10,013 nt of DNA from Thioglobus_C sp964448305. GTDB lineage: Bacteria > Pseudomonadota > Gammaproteobacteria > PS1 > Pseudothioglobaceae. The notes beneath the pieces were generated by a model. It was not told the origin of the DNA. It ran no database searches and was given only the letters and a program-made list of their open reading frames with translations. This document shows positions 1 through 7,110 of the stretch, piece after piece. The position numbers were made by a program, and so were the translations under genes. Within the stretch, counting starts at the first letter, position 1; every line of letters starts with the position of its first letter. The DNA is taken from the NCBI GenBank assembly GCA_964448305.1, contig CAYUWB010000037.1, positions 1-10,013 of the forward strand. Reading direction: 5' to 3'.

Positions 1-2
1 AT

Positions 3-109
3 CATGTTCATATTAGTCTCTTGAAGAACGACCATCGCTTTTTAACTCTGCGAATTAAAATTAATGTACCTTTTTAAAACCGAGATCCCTCCGCTTTGGT
101 CGGGATGAC
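3..109. repeat. Direct repeat, copy 1 (107 bp)
   Basis: This stretch matches 252-358 at 103 of 107 positions with no gaps. The differences are at 10, 27, 41 and 46, and the last 63 bases are identical. The period is 249 bp. The right end (82-109) is a GAGAT...ATGAC hairpin element. The rest is AT-rich with no open frame of note. Such high identity between two non-coding copies suggests a recent duplication or two insertions of the same element. The window starts next to the repeat, so the true left boundary may lie outside. Confidence 0.93.
82..109 (-). repeat. Intergenic hairpin element, copy A
   Basis: Read on the minus strand, it is GTC, stem ATCCC, a 12-nt loop, stem GGGAT, then CTC. It is followed by a GGTTTTAAAA tract. 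A second short stem lies on the other side (GTTGTG at 112-117 pairs with CACAAC at 130-135). It belongs to the same family as 169-196, 212-237, 331-358, 5435-5461 and 6700-6732. It resembles REP-type palindromes. No RAYT transposase is in the window. Confidence 0.8.
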
Positions 110-168
110 TAGTTGTGGGATTTGTTACACACAACCAAAACATTTGGTAAAGAAAGTCCCCACTGCAT

Positions 169-196
169 GTCATTCCGAGCGCTGCCGAGGAATCTC
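169..196 (+). repeat. Intergenic hairpin element, copy E (inverted)
   Basis: On the plus strand it reads GTC, ATTCC, a 12-nt loop, GGAAT, CTC. It is inverted relative to copies A and B, so A and E, or E and B, face each other as a BIME-like pair. The stem differs from copy A (ATCCC/GGGAT) at the third position with a matching change in the partner strand. Confidence 0.8.
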
Positions 197-211
197 GCCT
201 CGAACCAAATA

Positions 212-237
212 GTCATTTCGAGCTTGTCGAGAAATCT
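212..237 (+). repeat. Intergenic hairpin element, copy F (inverted)
   Basis: On the plus strand it reads GTC, ATTTC, an 11-nt loop (GAGCTTGTCGA), GAAAT, CT. It has the same orientation as 169-196 and lies 15 bases after it. The loop is the same as that of copy C at 5435-5461 read on the minus strand, although the stems differ (ATTTC/GAAAT against ATCTC/GAGAT). A separate perfect hairpin follows at once at 238-254. Confidence 0.78.
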
Positions 238-254
238 ATGTTTCGAAGAAACAT
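238..254. repeat. Perfect 7-bp inverted repeat
   Basis: ATGTTTC (238-244) and GAAACAT (248-254) are exact reverse complements around a 3-nt GAA loop. It joins hairpin element F to direct repeat copy 2. It has no T-run, so it is not an obvious terminator. Confidence 0.75.
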
Positions 255-320
255 GTTCTTATTAGTCTCTTGAAGTACGACCATCGCTTATTAATTCTGC
301 GAATTAAAATTAATGTACCT

Positions 321-358
321 TTTTAAAACCGAGATCCCTCCGCTTTGGTCGGGATGAC
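321..358 (-). terminator. Possible terminator after tpsA
   Basis: On the minus strand, the ATCCC/GGGAT hairpin of element B is followed by CTCGG and then TTTTAAAA. This gives a stem followed within a few bases by a short T-run, about 70 bases past the tpsA stop codon. The 5-bp outer stem is short for a strong intrinsic terminator and the T-run has only four Ts, so a weak terminator or an mRNA 3'-end stabiliser is equally possible. Confidence 0.35.
331..358 (-). repeat. Intergenic hairpin element, copy B
   Basis: Identical in sequence to copy A (82-109): minus-strand GTC-ATCCC, 12-nt loop, GGGAT-CTC. A second stem follows on the side towards tpsA: GGTTT (368-372) pairs with AAACC (378-382) around a 5-nt loop. 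The pair of hairpins lies 3' of tpsA. Confidence 0.8.
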
Positions 359-424
359 AAATCAGGGGGTTTGTTGGAAACCACCGTCACATTGTTTAAC
401 GTTTTAAAATCATTCATAAAATCC

Positions 425-3400
425 TTAACAACCAGAACCTTTAACAATATCCTTAACTGCTTCAACAAACCCAACGAAATTGCCTCTATCTTTATCATTA
501 TTAACTTTATCAGGATCAACATTTGATCCAAAAATATCAATTATTATTTCTGGAGGAATATCGCCTGGAGGCGTTGGATCTGCCGCTGGCGTTGGCTCCG
601 GTGGTGGCGTTGTATCGGTTGTGGTGGTCGTCTCTGTCGTCGTTTCCTCAGCGGGTGTGGTATTTGTAAAAGTCTCAAATATGGTTCCGCTTGCCAATGT
701 TATCGAACGACCCTTTGCAGAAATCTCAATTGGGTTTCCGGAAGAACCAAAATCGCCAGAACCGGTGATGTTAATAACAATGGTTTCATTGACAGCCGAT
801 ATACTGGTATCTGTTCCGTTATTGTCAGACATGCCAGCTGTCGACTCTAAAGTAACCCTTCCTGTTGACGAACTGATTAATTGTGTAAAGATAAATCCGG
901 AACTGGTGGCCGTGTTTTTAATATGAACATCTCCGCCCATGGCGGCAATACCCACGGAACTGCCAATGGTATTGGAATTGATGGTGGAGCTACTCCCAAA
1001 ATTATGTACATAAAAACCGCCAGCGGTAGAAGTTCCCGCAAAATCTGTTAATCCGCTCGTTCGAATAAAATGCGTAGACGTCCCAACACTGGTTCCAATG
1101 ATTCTAAAATTACCACCGTTTAGAAAAATATCAGGGTCGCTGGTACCCGTGCCTGATGTGGTAATAGAGTTGCTACCCGCATCAATGGTTAGCGTTCCGG
1201 TACCCGCAACGCCAATAGAAAAGTCTCCCGCAAAAGTAATTGCGCCCGTGGAAGTAATAGTAATCCCTCCCGTTCCACTATTCTGAAGATTCTCTGTAAC
1301 CGAACTCGAGCCGGCTAGGGAAACCCCAGCGGCGGAAACCGTCAAATCTGAAGACCCAGAAGCAATGATCTGTTTTGTGCTGTTGACCGTCAAAGTACCT
1401 GACGCTGCAGAAATATTAACGCTGCCGCTTCCCTTGGCCGTATTAGAATAGGTTTGATTACCAGAAGTAGTAGTTATCGATAAATTCCCTACAGCCCCTC
1501 CCCCTGCAACGCCAATATCTCCAGAAGTGGTTAAGTTTCCGGTATCAATATTGAGCGCAAAATTCAAAGTTCCCGAAGAAACTGTTAATCCACCAATATC
1601 AAGATCTGACCCACTATCCGTCAAGGTCAAAGTCAAATTGCCGCCATCGGTAATAGTATAAGTATCCGATGTAGACCCTGGGTCAAGAGTGATCGTTAAA
1701 TCTGTTAGAGTTGTGGAACTATTCACAACAATAGATTGATTCGAGTCGACTACTAATTTTGCCGTAGTGATATCAATAGATCCATTTCCCCCGGTAACTC
1801 CCATTCCCGTCGCGGCAACTAAGTTTATTGTTCCCGAAGCCGCTACAGCATCAACATGTACATTGCCAGAATCAGTTATCTCCGCATCGGACTGAACCGA
1901 TATCGCGGACGATGTAGCGTTTGTGGTGGTTAATCCGCCGAGGGTAATATTTCCTGCATTAGTTCCAGTTGAAATAAGACTTATTGTTCCACTGCCAGCG
2001 TCAATCAAAGCTCCGTCAGAAATAATAATACCATCCGTGCCATCTCCATCTGTTGTATTGGTATTGGATTGAATAAGAACGTTGCCTGCGCCGCTTGCGG
2101 TAATATCCCCCGCCGCTGCAAAAACGACACTGTCATCTGCGGTTATGTTGATTGCGCCGCCAGAGCCAGTTGTGATAACGGCGTTGACGTTCACGTCGGC
2201 ATTGGTTCCGTTGGCGTCTAAAGTAACTGCTGCCGTACCAGACATAGCTTCGGATATAGTAATGGATCCTGCTGCAGTGACATTGATCACTCCGCTACTT
2301 GTCGTTGAAATACCCGTTAAAGCTCCAAGGTTTGCGCCCCCAATTGTCAGTCCTTGCCCAATCGATTCAATGAAAACCCCAGCCGATGTTGCCCGCGCAT
2401 CCAAATTGGTTAAGGTAACTCTTATGCTACTACCGGAGGATCCAATGGAAGCTCCCGAACTAACAGCATCAAGACTTGCCGACGTTGCGGTGATTAGTGA
2501 ATCAGCAGAAGCGCGTAATATACGAGAACCAGAGGTTGCTCCATTATTCACGATTTGTACATGGGTAGCCGTAATATTTTCTATAGTTATACTGCCGCTC
2601 GTGTTGTTTGTGGTCGGACCGGTGCTCATGGTTAAAATAGTATCGGCGGTACCCGAATTAAGGGTAGTCCCGTCTGCCATGGCGATTACTGCGGTGCCGG
2701 CAGCTCTATTAGCGTCTTCAACTCCATTTCCTTGTGTCTCATTAGCCACGATCGTCAACGCAGCATTATTGGTAGTGATATTTTGATTAATTAAAACGCT
2801 TCGCCCCGCCTGTAAGGTCAGGGTGACTCCTGAGGTCGATATACTAATAGCTTCATTGATAATTATGTCGTTACTTGCTTGTAAGGTAACGTTTGTGGAT
2901 GCAACGTTGATGGTCGCAGCGTCAATAGTGACACTACTACCTGATGAATCTGCGAACTGATCGACACCTGTCAACGCGGCGCCCCCTCCATTAACAACTG
3001 TAATATCTGTTGGGTCTAATAACCAGGTTCCGACATTTCCATTAACCGCTAAGGTATTGACATAACCTTGGGCGTCTAAAAAGTTTTTACCCGACGTTTC
3101 AACGAACCCGCCATCTCCAGATATTGATCCGCCACGCGCAAAGATATCGCCGTAGAAACGAGTCGTATCGTCTGCCCAGACGATGACTTTACCGCCATCG
3201 CCGGTGTTGGTAGCGTCGGCTTTAATAACAACATCCGTTCCTACATAAGTTCTATAAGCGTTTTTAATCTCGTCGTTCTTTCCCTGAAAATCGCCACCGA
3301 TTAGAATGATGCCGCCGCCAGCGTCGCCGGATGCGTCGACTACCGCGTTATCAAACAACCCGACTTTATAACCCAACACGTGAATCGTGCCGCCAGTTTG

Positions 3401-5389
3401 ACTGGACGCTGCGTTGGCTGCGTTTAATACTCCAGATATGCCAACTATCGCTTCGCTGGTACTTTCAATTAAGATACTACCGCCTGGGGAAGTTACCGTA
3501 GCGGTCGAAGCCACGGTAATCGCCGAACCGTTGATCTTAAAATCGCCGCCGCCGGTATTGATAGAAGACGTTTGTACGGTGACATCGGTTACGGCATGTT
3601 TTTCTTTCGTAAAAGTTCCGCCGCCAATCAAAGAATGTTGTTTGGTTTTAAATTCACCTAAGGTGACGCTGCCGCCACCAGTGGTTATGTCGGCGCTGAT
3701 TTCAATCTTCGGCAATTCCACCGCCGCTCCGGAAATTCTCGCCGCTGGCATGTACGATCCAGAAATATTGGCCGGTAGATTTGTCGAACCGGCATCGGCT
3801 AAAACATTGCCACCATTGGTGACGATTGCCGCATTAACAAAAATATCCGCTCCCGAAACCAAGTTAACGTCTAAAGTTCCACTAGTAGAAGCGATCGATT
3901 GATTGACAATGATATCGCCATGCGCCGTCAGCGTTAAAGAGGTGTCGCCTCCGGAAGATTTTACGATTGCCGTCGAAACCGTAATCGTTCCTTCTTCCAA
4001 CCCTTGTCCGCTGGTAACTATATGAACGCTGGTTCCGGCGTTGAGCGCCGTTTCGATGGTGGTGACCGATACTTGCGAACCGTCGCCGTTACCCGGACCG
4101 CTAACAATTTCTATATTCGTCGGGTCGAGTAACCAGGTTCCAGCCTGTCCATTTTTCGCCGAGACGTTTGGAGCGCTGGTAACGACTAATGAATTCTTTC
4201 CGGAAGTTTCAACGAAACCGCCGTCGCCAGATTGAGCGCCGCCGGTGGCAGATATGGAACCATGAACGATGGTTGAGTCGTCTGCCCATATAATTATTTT
4301 TCCGCCATCGCCAGAGCGGATAGCATCCGCATGAATTTTTGCAGATTCGGCTACCGTTGTATTTTGTGCATTTTGAATATTTGAATTTTGTCCTTGTCGG
4401 TCCCCGCCGATTAAAATTGTACCGCCACCAGCATCGCCAGAAGCATTTAGAATCCCACCTTTAATGGACACTTCTTCGCCTAAAAGACGAATCTCGCCGC
4501 CTGTTTGTCCCGGCTCATTTCCCGAAACATCGAGCGTGCCTTCATTGATAATTTCGTCTGCGCCTAGTAAGAAAATTTTTCCGTCGCGTTCTTCTACGCC
4601 TTTGGCTTCGATCATGCCTTCGTTATTGACAACGCTTTGGATCATCCCTTGCGCTTGGCTTGCGGATAGAACAACTCGACCGCCGTTCGCTTGGATCAGA
4701 CCAGAATTTATAACTCCGCTTTGAATGACATTACCGTCGCTGTCGCGAATCTCTCCACTGACGGGTTCCGTTATTTCGAAGTTAATTAGCCCATCCCCTT
4801 CAAAATCCAAAGCCGTTTTTTCTCCAGACGCTATAGCAACCGATCCCAAACTGGCGACAATGGTTCCACGGTTTTCAACTCGCGGCGCGACAAGACCCAC
4901 CGAACCGGCATTGATATCGCCAAGGTTAATTATCGAAGCCAAAGGTTTATTGGCGTCTTGCGTGAACCGATAATTACGATCTAGAAAATCCTGGTTAGAA
5001 ATATTGAGCGTGCTGGCGACCAAAGCGCCGACATTCACTTGCGCGCCTTGTCCAAATAATATGCCGGAAGGATTGGTCAAGAAAACCTGACCGTTAGCGG
5101 AGAGTTTGCCTAGAATGGAGCTAGGATTTTCGCCGACAACTCGGTTTAAAATGACCGAGTTGTTACTAGGTTGGTTGATCGTTACCGACTCTTGTTGGCC
5201 GATATCGAATCCCTGCCAATTAACGATGGCTTGGTCGCTGCCCTGATTGATGGCCATGTTGTTGGCATTTGGGGAGTTGATGCCAACCGTTCCCGAAACC
5301 ACTTCGCCGCCTTGTGGCAATGCAAAAACCAGCGTCGGAAAACCACCGATTAGATATATTAGAAAGCCAACTATTAGTTTTCGAATCAT
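425..5389 (-). CDS. TpsA: filamentous haemagglutinin-like exoprotein of a two-partner secretion system
   Basis: A 1654-residue secreted protein. A signal peptide (1-23, charged MIRK then a hydrophobic core ending VFA) leads into a clear TPS/haemagglutination-activity domain (about 24-285) with NRVVG at 82-86 and NPSGILFG at 106-113, the region that TpsB partners recognise. Two copies of a module of about 135 residues follow (296-430 and 665-800), each with ASGDAGGG, SGDGGFVETSGKN and GTWLLDPT. Residues 800-1570 are Gly/Ser/Thr/Ala-rich, with alternating hydrophobic residues typical of a right-handed beta-helix. A Thr/Pro linker (1577-1610) precedes a 44-residue tail ending GSGC, whose Cys is the only one in the protein. 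I see no C-terminal toxin domain, so it is more likely an adhesin or surface fibre than a CDI effector. The ATG has no Shine-Dalgarno sequence, but the signal peptide begins right at it and supports the start. The gene lies 119 bases after the FecR gene. Confidence 0.95.
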   Translation of the reverse strand: MIRKLIVGFLIYLIGGFPTLVFALPQGGEVVSGTVGINSPNANNMAINQGSDQAIVNWQGFDIGQQESVTINQPSNNSVILNRVVGENPSSILGKLSANGQVFLTNPSGILFGQGAQVNVGALVASTLNISNQDFLDRNYRFTQDANKPLASIINLGDINAGSVGLVAPRVENRGTIVASLGSVAIASGEKTALDFEGDGLINFEITEPVSGEIRDSDGNVIQSGVINSGLIQANGGRVVLSASQAQGMIQSVVNNEGMIEAKGVEERDGKIFLLGADEIINEGTLDVSGNEPGQTGGEIRLLGEEVSIKGGILNASGDAGGGTILIGGDRQGQNSNIQNAQNTTVAESAKIHADAIRSGDGGKIIIWADDSTIVHGSISATGGAQSGDGGFVETSGKNSLVVTSAPNVSAKNGQAGTWLLDPTNIEIVSGPGNGDGSQVSVTTIETALNAGTSVHIVTSGQGLEEGTITVSTAIVKSSGGDTSLTLTAHGDIIVNQSIASTSGTLDVNLVSGADIFVNAAIVTNGGNVLADAGSTNLPANISGSYMPAARISGAAVELPKIEISADITTGGGSVTLGEFKTKQHSLIGGGTFTKEKHAVTDVTVQTSSINTGGGDFKINGSAITVASTATVTSPGGSILIESTSEAIVGISGVLNAANAASSQTGGTIHVLGYKVGLFDNAVVDASGDAGGGIILIGGDFQGKNDEIKNAYRTYVGTDVVIKADATNTGDGGKVIVWADDTTRFYGDIFARGGSISGDGGFVETSGKNFLDAQGYVNTLAVNGNVGTWLLDPTDITVVNGGGAALTGVDQFADSSGSSVTIDAATINVASTNVTLQASNDIIINEAISISTSGVTLTLQAGRSVLINQNITTNNAALTIVANETQGNGVEDANRAAGTAVIAMADGTTLNSGTADTILTMSTGPTTNNTSGSITIENITATHVQIVNNGATSGSRILRASADSLITATSASLDAVSSGASIGSSGSSIRVTLTNLDARATSAGVFIESIGQGLTIGGANLGALTGISTTSSGVINVTAAGSITISEAMSGTAAVTLDANGTNADVNVNAVITTGSGGAINITADDSVVFAAAGDITASGAGNVLIQSNTNTTDGDGTDGIIISDGALIDAGSGTISLISTGTNAGNITLGGLTTTNATSSAISVQSDAEITDSGNVHVDAVAASGTINLVAATGMGVTGGNGSIDITTAKLVVDSNQSIVVNSSTTLTDLTITLDPGSTSDTYTITDGGNLTLTLTDSGSDLDIGGLTVSSGTLNFALNIDTGNLTTSGDIGVAGGGAVGNLSITTTSGNQTYSNTAKGSGSVNISAASGTLTVNSTKQIIASGSSDLTVSAAGVSLAGSSSVTENLQNSGTGGITITSTGAITFAGDFSIGVAGTGTLTIDAGSNSITTSGTGTSDPDIFLNGGNFRIIGTSVGTSTHFIRTSGLTDFAGTSTAGGFYVHNFGSSSTINSNTIGSSVGIAAMGGDVHIKNTATSSGFIFTQLISSSTGRVTLESTAGMSDNNGTDTSISAVNETIVINITGSGDFGSSGNPIEISAKGRSITLASGTIFETFTNTTPAEETTTETTTTTDTTPPPEPTPAADPTPPGDIPPEIIIDIFGSNVDPDKVNNDKDRGNFVGFVEAVKDIVKGSGC
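560..661 (-). other. Thr/Pro-rich linker of TpsA (residues 1577-1610)
   Basis: The segment begins TTPAEETTTETTTTTDTT and continues into PPPEPTPAADPTPPG. Such Thr/Pro stretches usually act as extended spacers between a folded passenger and an anchoring or retained tail. The 44 residues after it (428-559) include several Asp and Lys and end in the protein's single Cys. Confidence 0.75.
2990..3397 (-). repeat. TpsA internal module, copy 2 (residues 665-800)
   Basis: Encodes TGGTIHVLG, ASGDAGGGIILIGGD, GDGGKVIVWADD, SGDGGFVETSGKN and GTWLLDPTDI, matching copy 1 motif by motif with a one-residue shift near the start. After this copy the character of the protein changes to a long stretch rich in Ser, Thr, Gly and Ala without further copies. 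Confidence 0.85.
4100..4504 (-). repeat. TpsA internal module, copy 1 (residues 296-430)
   Basis: Encodes TGGEIRLLG, ASGDAGGGTILIGGD, GDGGKIIIWADD, SGDGGFVETSGKN and GTWLLDPTNI in that order. The same order recurs 370 residues later at 2990-3397. Between the anchor motifs the two copies have diverged strongly, so this is an old duplication or a recurrent structural unit of the beta-helix. Confidence 0.85.
4535..5320 (-). other. TPS secretion domain of TpsA (residues about 24-285)
   Basis: This part encodes the conserved N-terminal secretion domain. It begins LPQGGEVVSG after the signal peptide and includes AINQGSDQAIVNWQGFDIG, the NRVVGENPSSILG block and NPSGILFG. Known TpsA proteins commonly have NPNG at the last site; here it is NPSG, a substitution I would expect to be tolerated. 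The boundary on the C-terminal side is approximate. Confidence 0.85.
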
Positions 5390-5428
5390 TTAATAAACGT
5401 TAAATTTAAATTTCGTTTTAACTTTTTT

Positions 5429-5461
5429 AAAATCGAGATCTCTCGACAAGCTCGAGATGAC
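5429..5461 (-). terminator. Possible terminator or attenuator between the FecR gene and tpsA
   Basis: On the minus strand the ATCTC/GAGAT hairpin is followed by CTCGA and TTTTAAAAAA, the same layout as the hairpin after tpsA. It starts 48 bases past the FecR stop codon and ends 40 bases before the tpsA start. It could reduce read-through into tpsA or protect the upstream mRNA end. The short stem makes full termination uncertain. Confidence 0.35.
5435..5461 (-). repeat. Intergenic hairpin element, copy C
   Basis: Minus-strand GTC-ATCTC, 11-nt loop, GAGAT-CTC. Compared with copies A and B (ATCCC/GGGAT) the fourth stem base and its partner have both changed. The flanks are also conserved: TTTTTTAAAAT on one side and, on the other, GGGTTTGG with a second stem TGGT (5475-5478) and ACCA (5483-5486). 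So this is a third copy of the longer two-hairpin unit, 5 kb from the first two and placed between the FecR gene and tpsA. Confidence 0.8.
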
Positions 5462-5508
5462 GATTCAGAGGGTTTGGTAGATACCACCAAAACTTTGGAC
5501 TAAAACAA

Positions 5509-6573
5509 TCACCGGCTACAACTGGAGGTTAGAGCCGCGTTAAAGGGTTCGTTGACCTGAGCAAAATCCCTAGGACCGCCAAAACCTCCTAAATCGCCAA
5601 TTCCAAAATCAGCGGAACCGCTATCGGGGCCGCCTAAACCGGCAGAGCTACTATCTGGCCCTGCAGTTGACTTATCGCCACCCTTATCGCCTTTAGCGGG
5701 CTTTGTATCCGCATCGCTAGAATCCGCAGAACTATCCGAAGAATCCGTGGAACTATCCGATTTAGAATCAGCTTTTTTCTCATCCGCTTTCTTTTCTTCT
5801 TCTTGCTCTTCTTCGGTTGTTTCTTCAACGGCAATCAATGGTTTTTCAGTTCCGGTGGCGGCGGTTGACGTTCCAACCCTTCCTAAGACCAAATTCCGAA
5901 TGGTACTCACTTCGTTATTCGATAATGGGACGGGCGGTAAAGGAGGGTTGCCTTCGGTAATGATCGTCTTTTCCATGGCGCCGACTGTTTGCGTTCCCGC
6001 CACATTGGGATCGGCGTTGGAAGAAGCAACGGCTCCAGCTTGATTCGCAACTAAAACTTTGTCCGTGCCCACCGCAAAATACCCATGTGTGCCGCGAGAC
6101 GCGATGATCGCTAACGGCGAAACCATTTTAAAACCCGACTTTTTATTTTTTTGGGATTTATTGATGATATACATAGCCAGACCGCTAGCCACATTAATAG
6201 TTGCTTGGCGAAGCTTCTGTTTCGAATTAAAGAGGTAAGACTGGACCTGCATCTGCGCGTTCGGCCCAAGAGCGATCAAACTATTATCGGCAAATTTTAT
6301 TTTTAAGCGACTGGCTCTGGCGGTTTTAAATTCGTCGCTTTTAAGAACAGGCTGACCAAACTTTACTTTTTCCCAGGGAGTGAAAGACACGGGTTTGACT
6401 TTCCCCGCTTGATTTTGAGCGACTGGGGTTGTACCGCGTCTAAATTGAATAGTCCCTTGCACAGCCAAAACTTTGCCGACAATATCTTCCGCTTGCGCGT
6501 GAGACGATTTTGGCAAAGCGCCAAGGGCAAAAGCGATTAATAAAACTGGAATTAATAGTTTGATTTTTTTCAT
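5509..6573 (-). CDS. Secreted FecR-domain protein of the TPS cassette
   Basis: 354 residues. The signal peptide is 1-26 or 1-28 (MKKIK, hydrophobic core, PKSSHAQA). A FecR-type domain covers about 31-230, shown by GKVLAVQGTIQFRRG, the FGQPVL...RLKIKFADNSLIALGP block and SPLAIIASRGTHGYFAV (152-168), which matches the family's P-x-A-x-x-x-x-RGT core. Then come an acidic, Ser/Asp/Lys-rich stretch (250-300) and a Gly-rich tail ending SSCSR, with the only Cys at 352. Classical FecR proteins are inner-membrane anti-sigma regulators. This one lacks their short cytoplasmic N-terminal region, has a cleavable signal, and has no FecI-type sigma gene next to it. I infer a periplasmic or envelope role beside TpsA/TpsB, of unknown biochemistry. 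The ATG has no Shine-Dalgarno sequence, but the signal peptide fixes the start. Confidence 0.9.
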   Translation of the reverse strand: MKKIKLLIPVLLIAFALGALPKSSHAQAEDIVGKVLAVQGTIQFRRGTTPVAQNQAGKVKPVSFTPWEKVKFGQPVLKSDEFKTARASRLKIKFADNSLIALGPNAQMQVQSYLFNSKQKLRQATINVASGLAMYIINKSQKNKKSGFKMVSPLAIIASRGTHGYFAVGTDKVLVANQAGAVASSNADPNVAGTQTVGAMEKTIITEGNPPLPPVPLSNNEVSTIRNLVLGRVGTSTAATGTEKPLIAVEETTEEEQEEEKKADEKKADSKSDSSTDSSDSSADSSDADTKPAKGDKGGDKSTAGPDSSSAGLGGPDSGSADFGIGDLGGFGGPRDFAQVNEPFNAALTSSCSR

Positions 6574-6699
6574 GGCGATAATGAGGTGAAAAAATATTTA
6601 TTTTTGAAATTTTAAATAACTTTTTAAAACTCCTAAGTAACCAGAGATTTCCTTAAAAATTATTAGCCTAGATCTTCTTTTGAGATAAAGGTTCAAAAT

Positions 6700-6732
6700 G
6701 AGATTCTTCCTCCCTTTGGTCGTCTGAATGAC
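6700..6732 (-). repeat. Intergenic hairpin element, copy D (degenerate)
   Basis: Minus-strand GTC-ATTC, 19-nt loop, GAAT-CTC, then ATTTTGAA. It keeps the conserved GTC and CTC ends, the loop word GACCAAAG of copies A and B, and the short T-run, but the stem is down to four pairs and the loop is longer. GAGGGTCTGG after it (6739-6748) resembles the GGGTTTGG flank of the intact copies. It lies upstream of the FecR gene, so it is not tied to the 3' ends of genes only. Confidence 0.65.
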
Positions 6733-7110
6733 ACGTGTGAGGGTCTGGCTTAAATTCAGGTTACTTTTGTTTAGTGTTTTTCTTAATAAACCAATTCCTT
6801 AATTAATCATTTTTCTTTCTTAACGGACCTAAAAACGGTTCCATAAGCATTACAATTTCTCATATTTAAGCCTTTGAAACAACGACTCATATCACAATTT
6901 AAAGTTGACAAATGGTGAGTTTTTCAAAAGGGTTGAATACAGGTAGGTTAGTGGGGAATGTTATAAGAAAAAAAACAAAAAAATTGAACTCGTAGTCATT
7001 TAAAAAAAAACTTAATAATCTAAAATTCGCATAGTCCATTCCATTAATTAAGAATAAAATTGAAACAGATTGGATATAAAATAGGAGTGGAGAGTTATAT
7101 ATTTGAGGGT

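Larger units (their letters stand above)
252..358. repeat. Direct repeat, copy 2 (107 bp)
   Basis: Second copy of the 107-bp repeat, at an exact offset of 249 from 3-109. Its right end (331-358) is the hairpin element closest to the 3' end of tpsA, with 66 bases between it and the tpsA stop codon. Beyond the identical part, similarity to copy 1 continues weakly (GGG-TTTGTT-ACC blocks at 365-382), so the ancestral unit was longer than 107 bp. Confidence 0.93.

Noticed and set aside
1..424. CRISPR array
   Set aside because: The repeats are two 107-bp copies plus short hairpins in both orientations, without regular spacers or short identical direct repeats.
310..540. 76-codon minus-strand frame overlapping the end of tpsA
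   Set aside because: It overlaps tpsA in another frame and runs through repeat DNA; the translation has no recognisable feature.
425..700. Contact-dependent inhibition toxin (CdiA-CT) with an immunity gene
   Set aside because: There is no VENN-like junction or globular C-terminal domain after the Thr/Pro linker, only 44 residues, and no small immunity gene follows; 1-424 is non-coding.
480..926. 148-codon open frame on the plus strand opposite the end of tpsA
   Set aside because: Antisense shadow; its Gly/Val run is just the complement of the Thr/Pro linker.
2082..2786. 234-codon open frame on the plus strand inside tpsA
   Set aside because: It lies fully antisense to the well-supported tpsA and its Ala/Val/Pro-rich translation is the expected shadow of a Gly/Ser/Thr/Ala-rich gene. 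It has no domain or plausible start signal.
5747..6043. 98-codon open frame on the plus strand opposite the FecR gene
   Set aside because: Its Ser/Phe-rich start is the complement of the acidic Glu/Lys/Asp tract of the FecR protein; no independent support.
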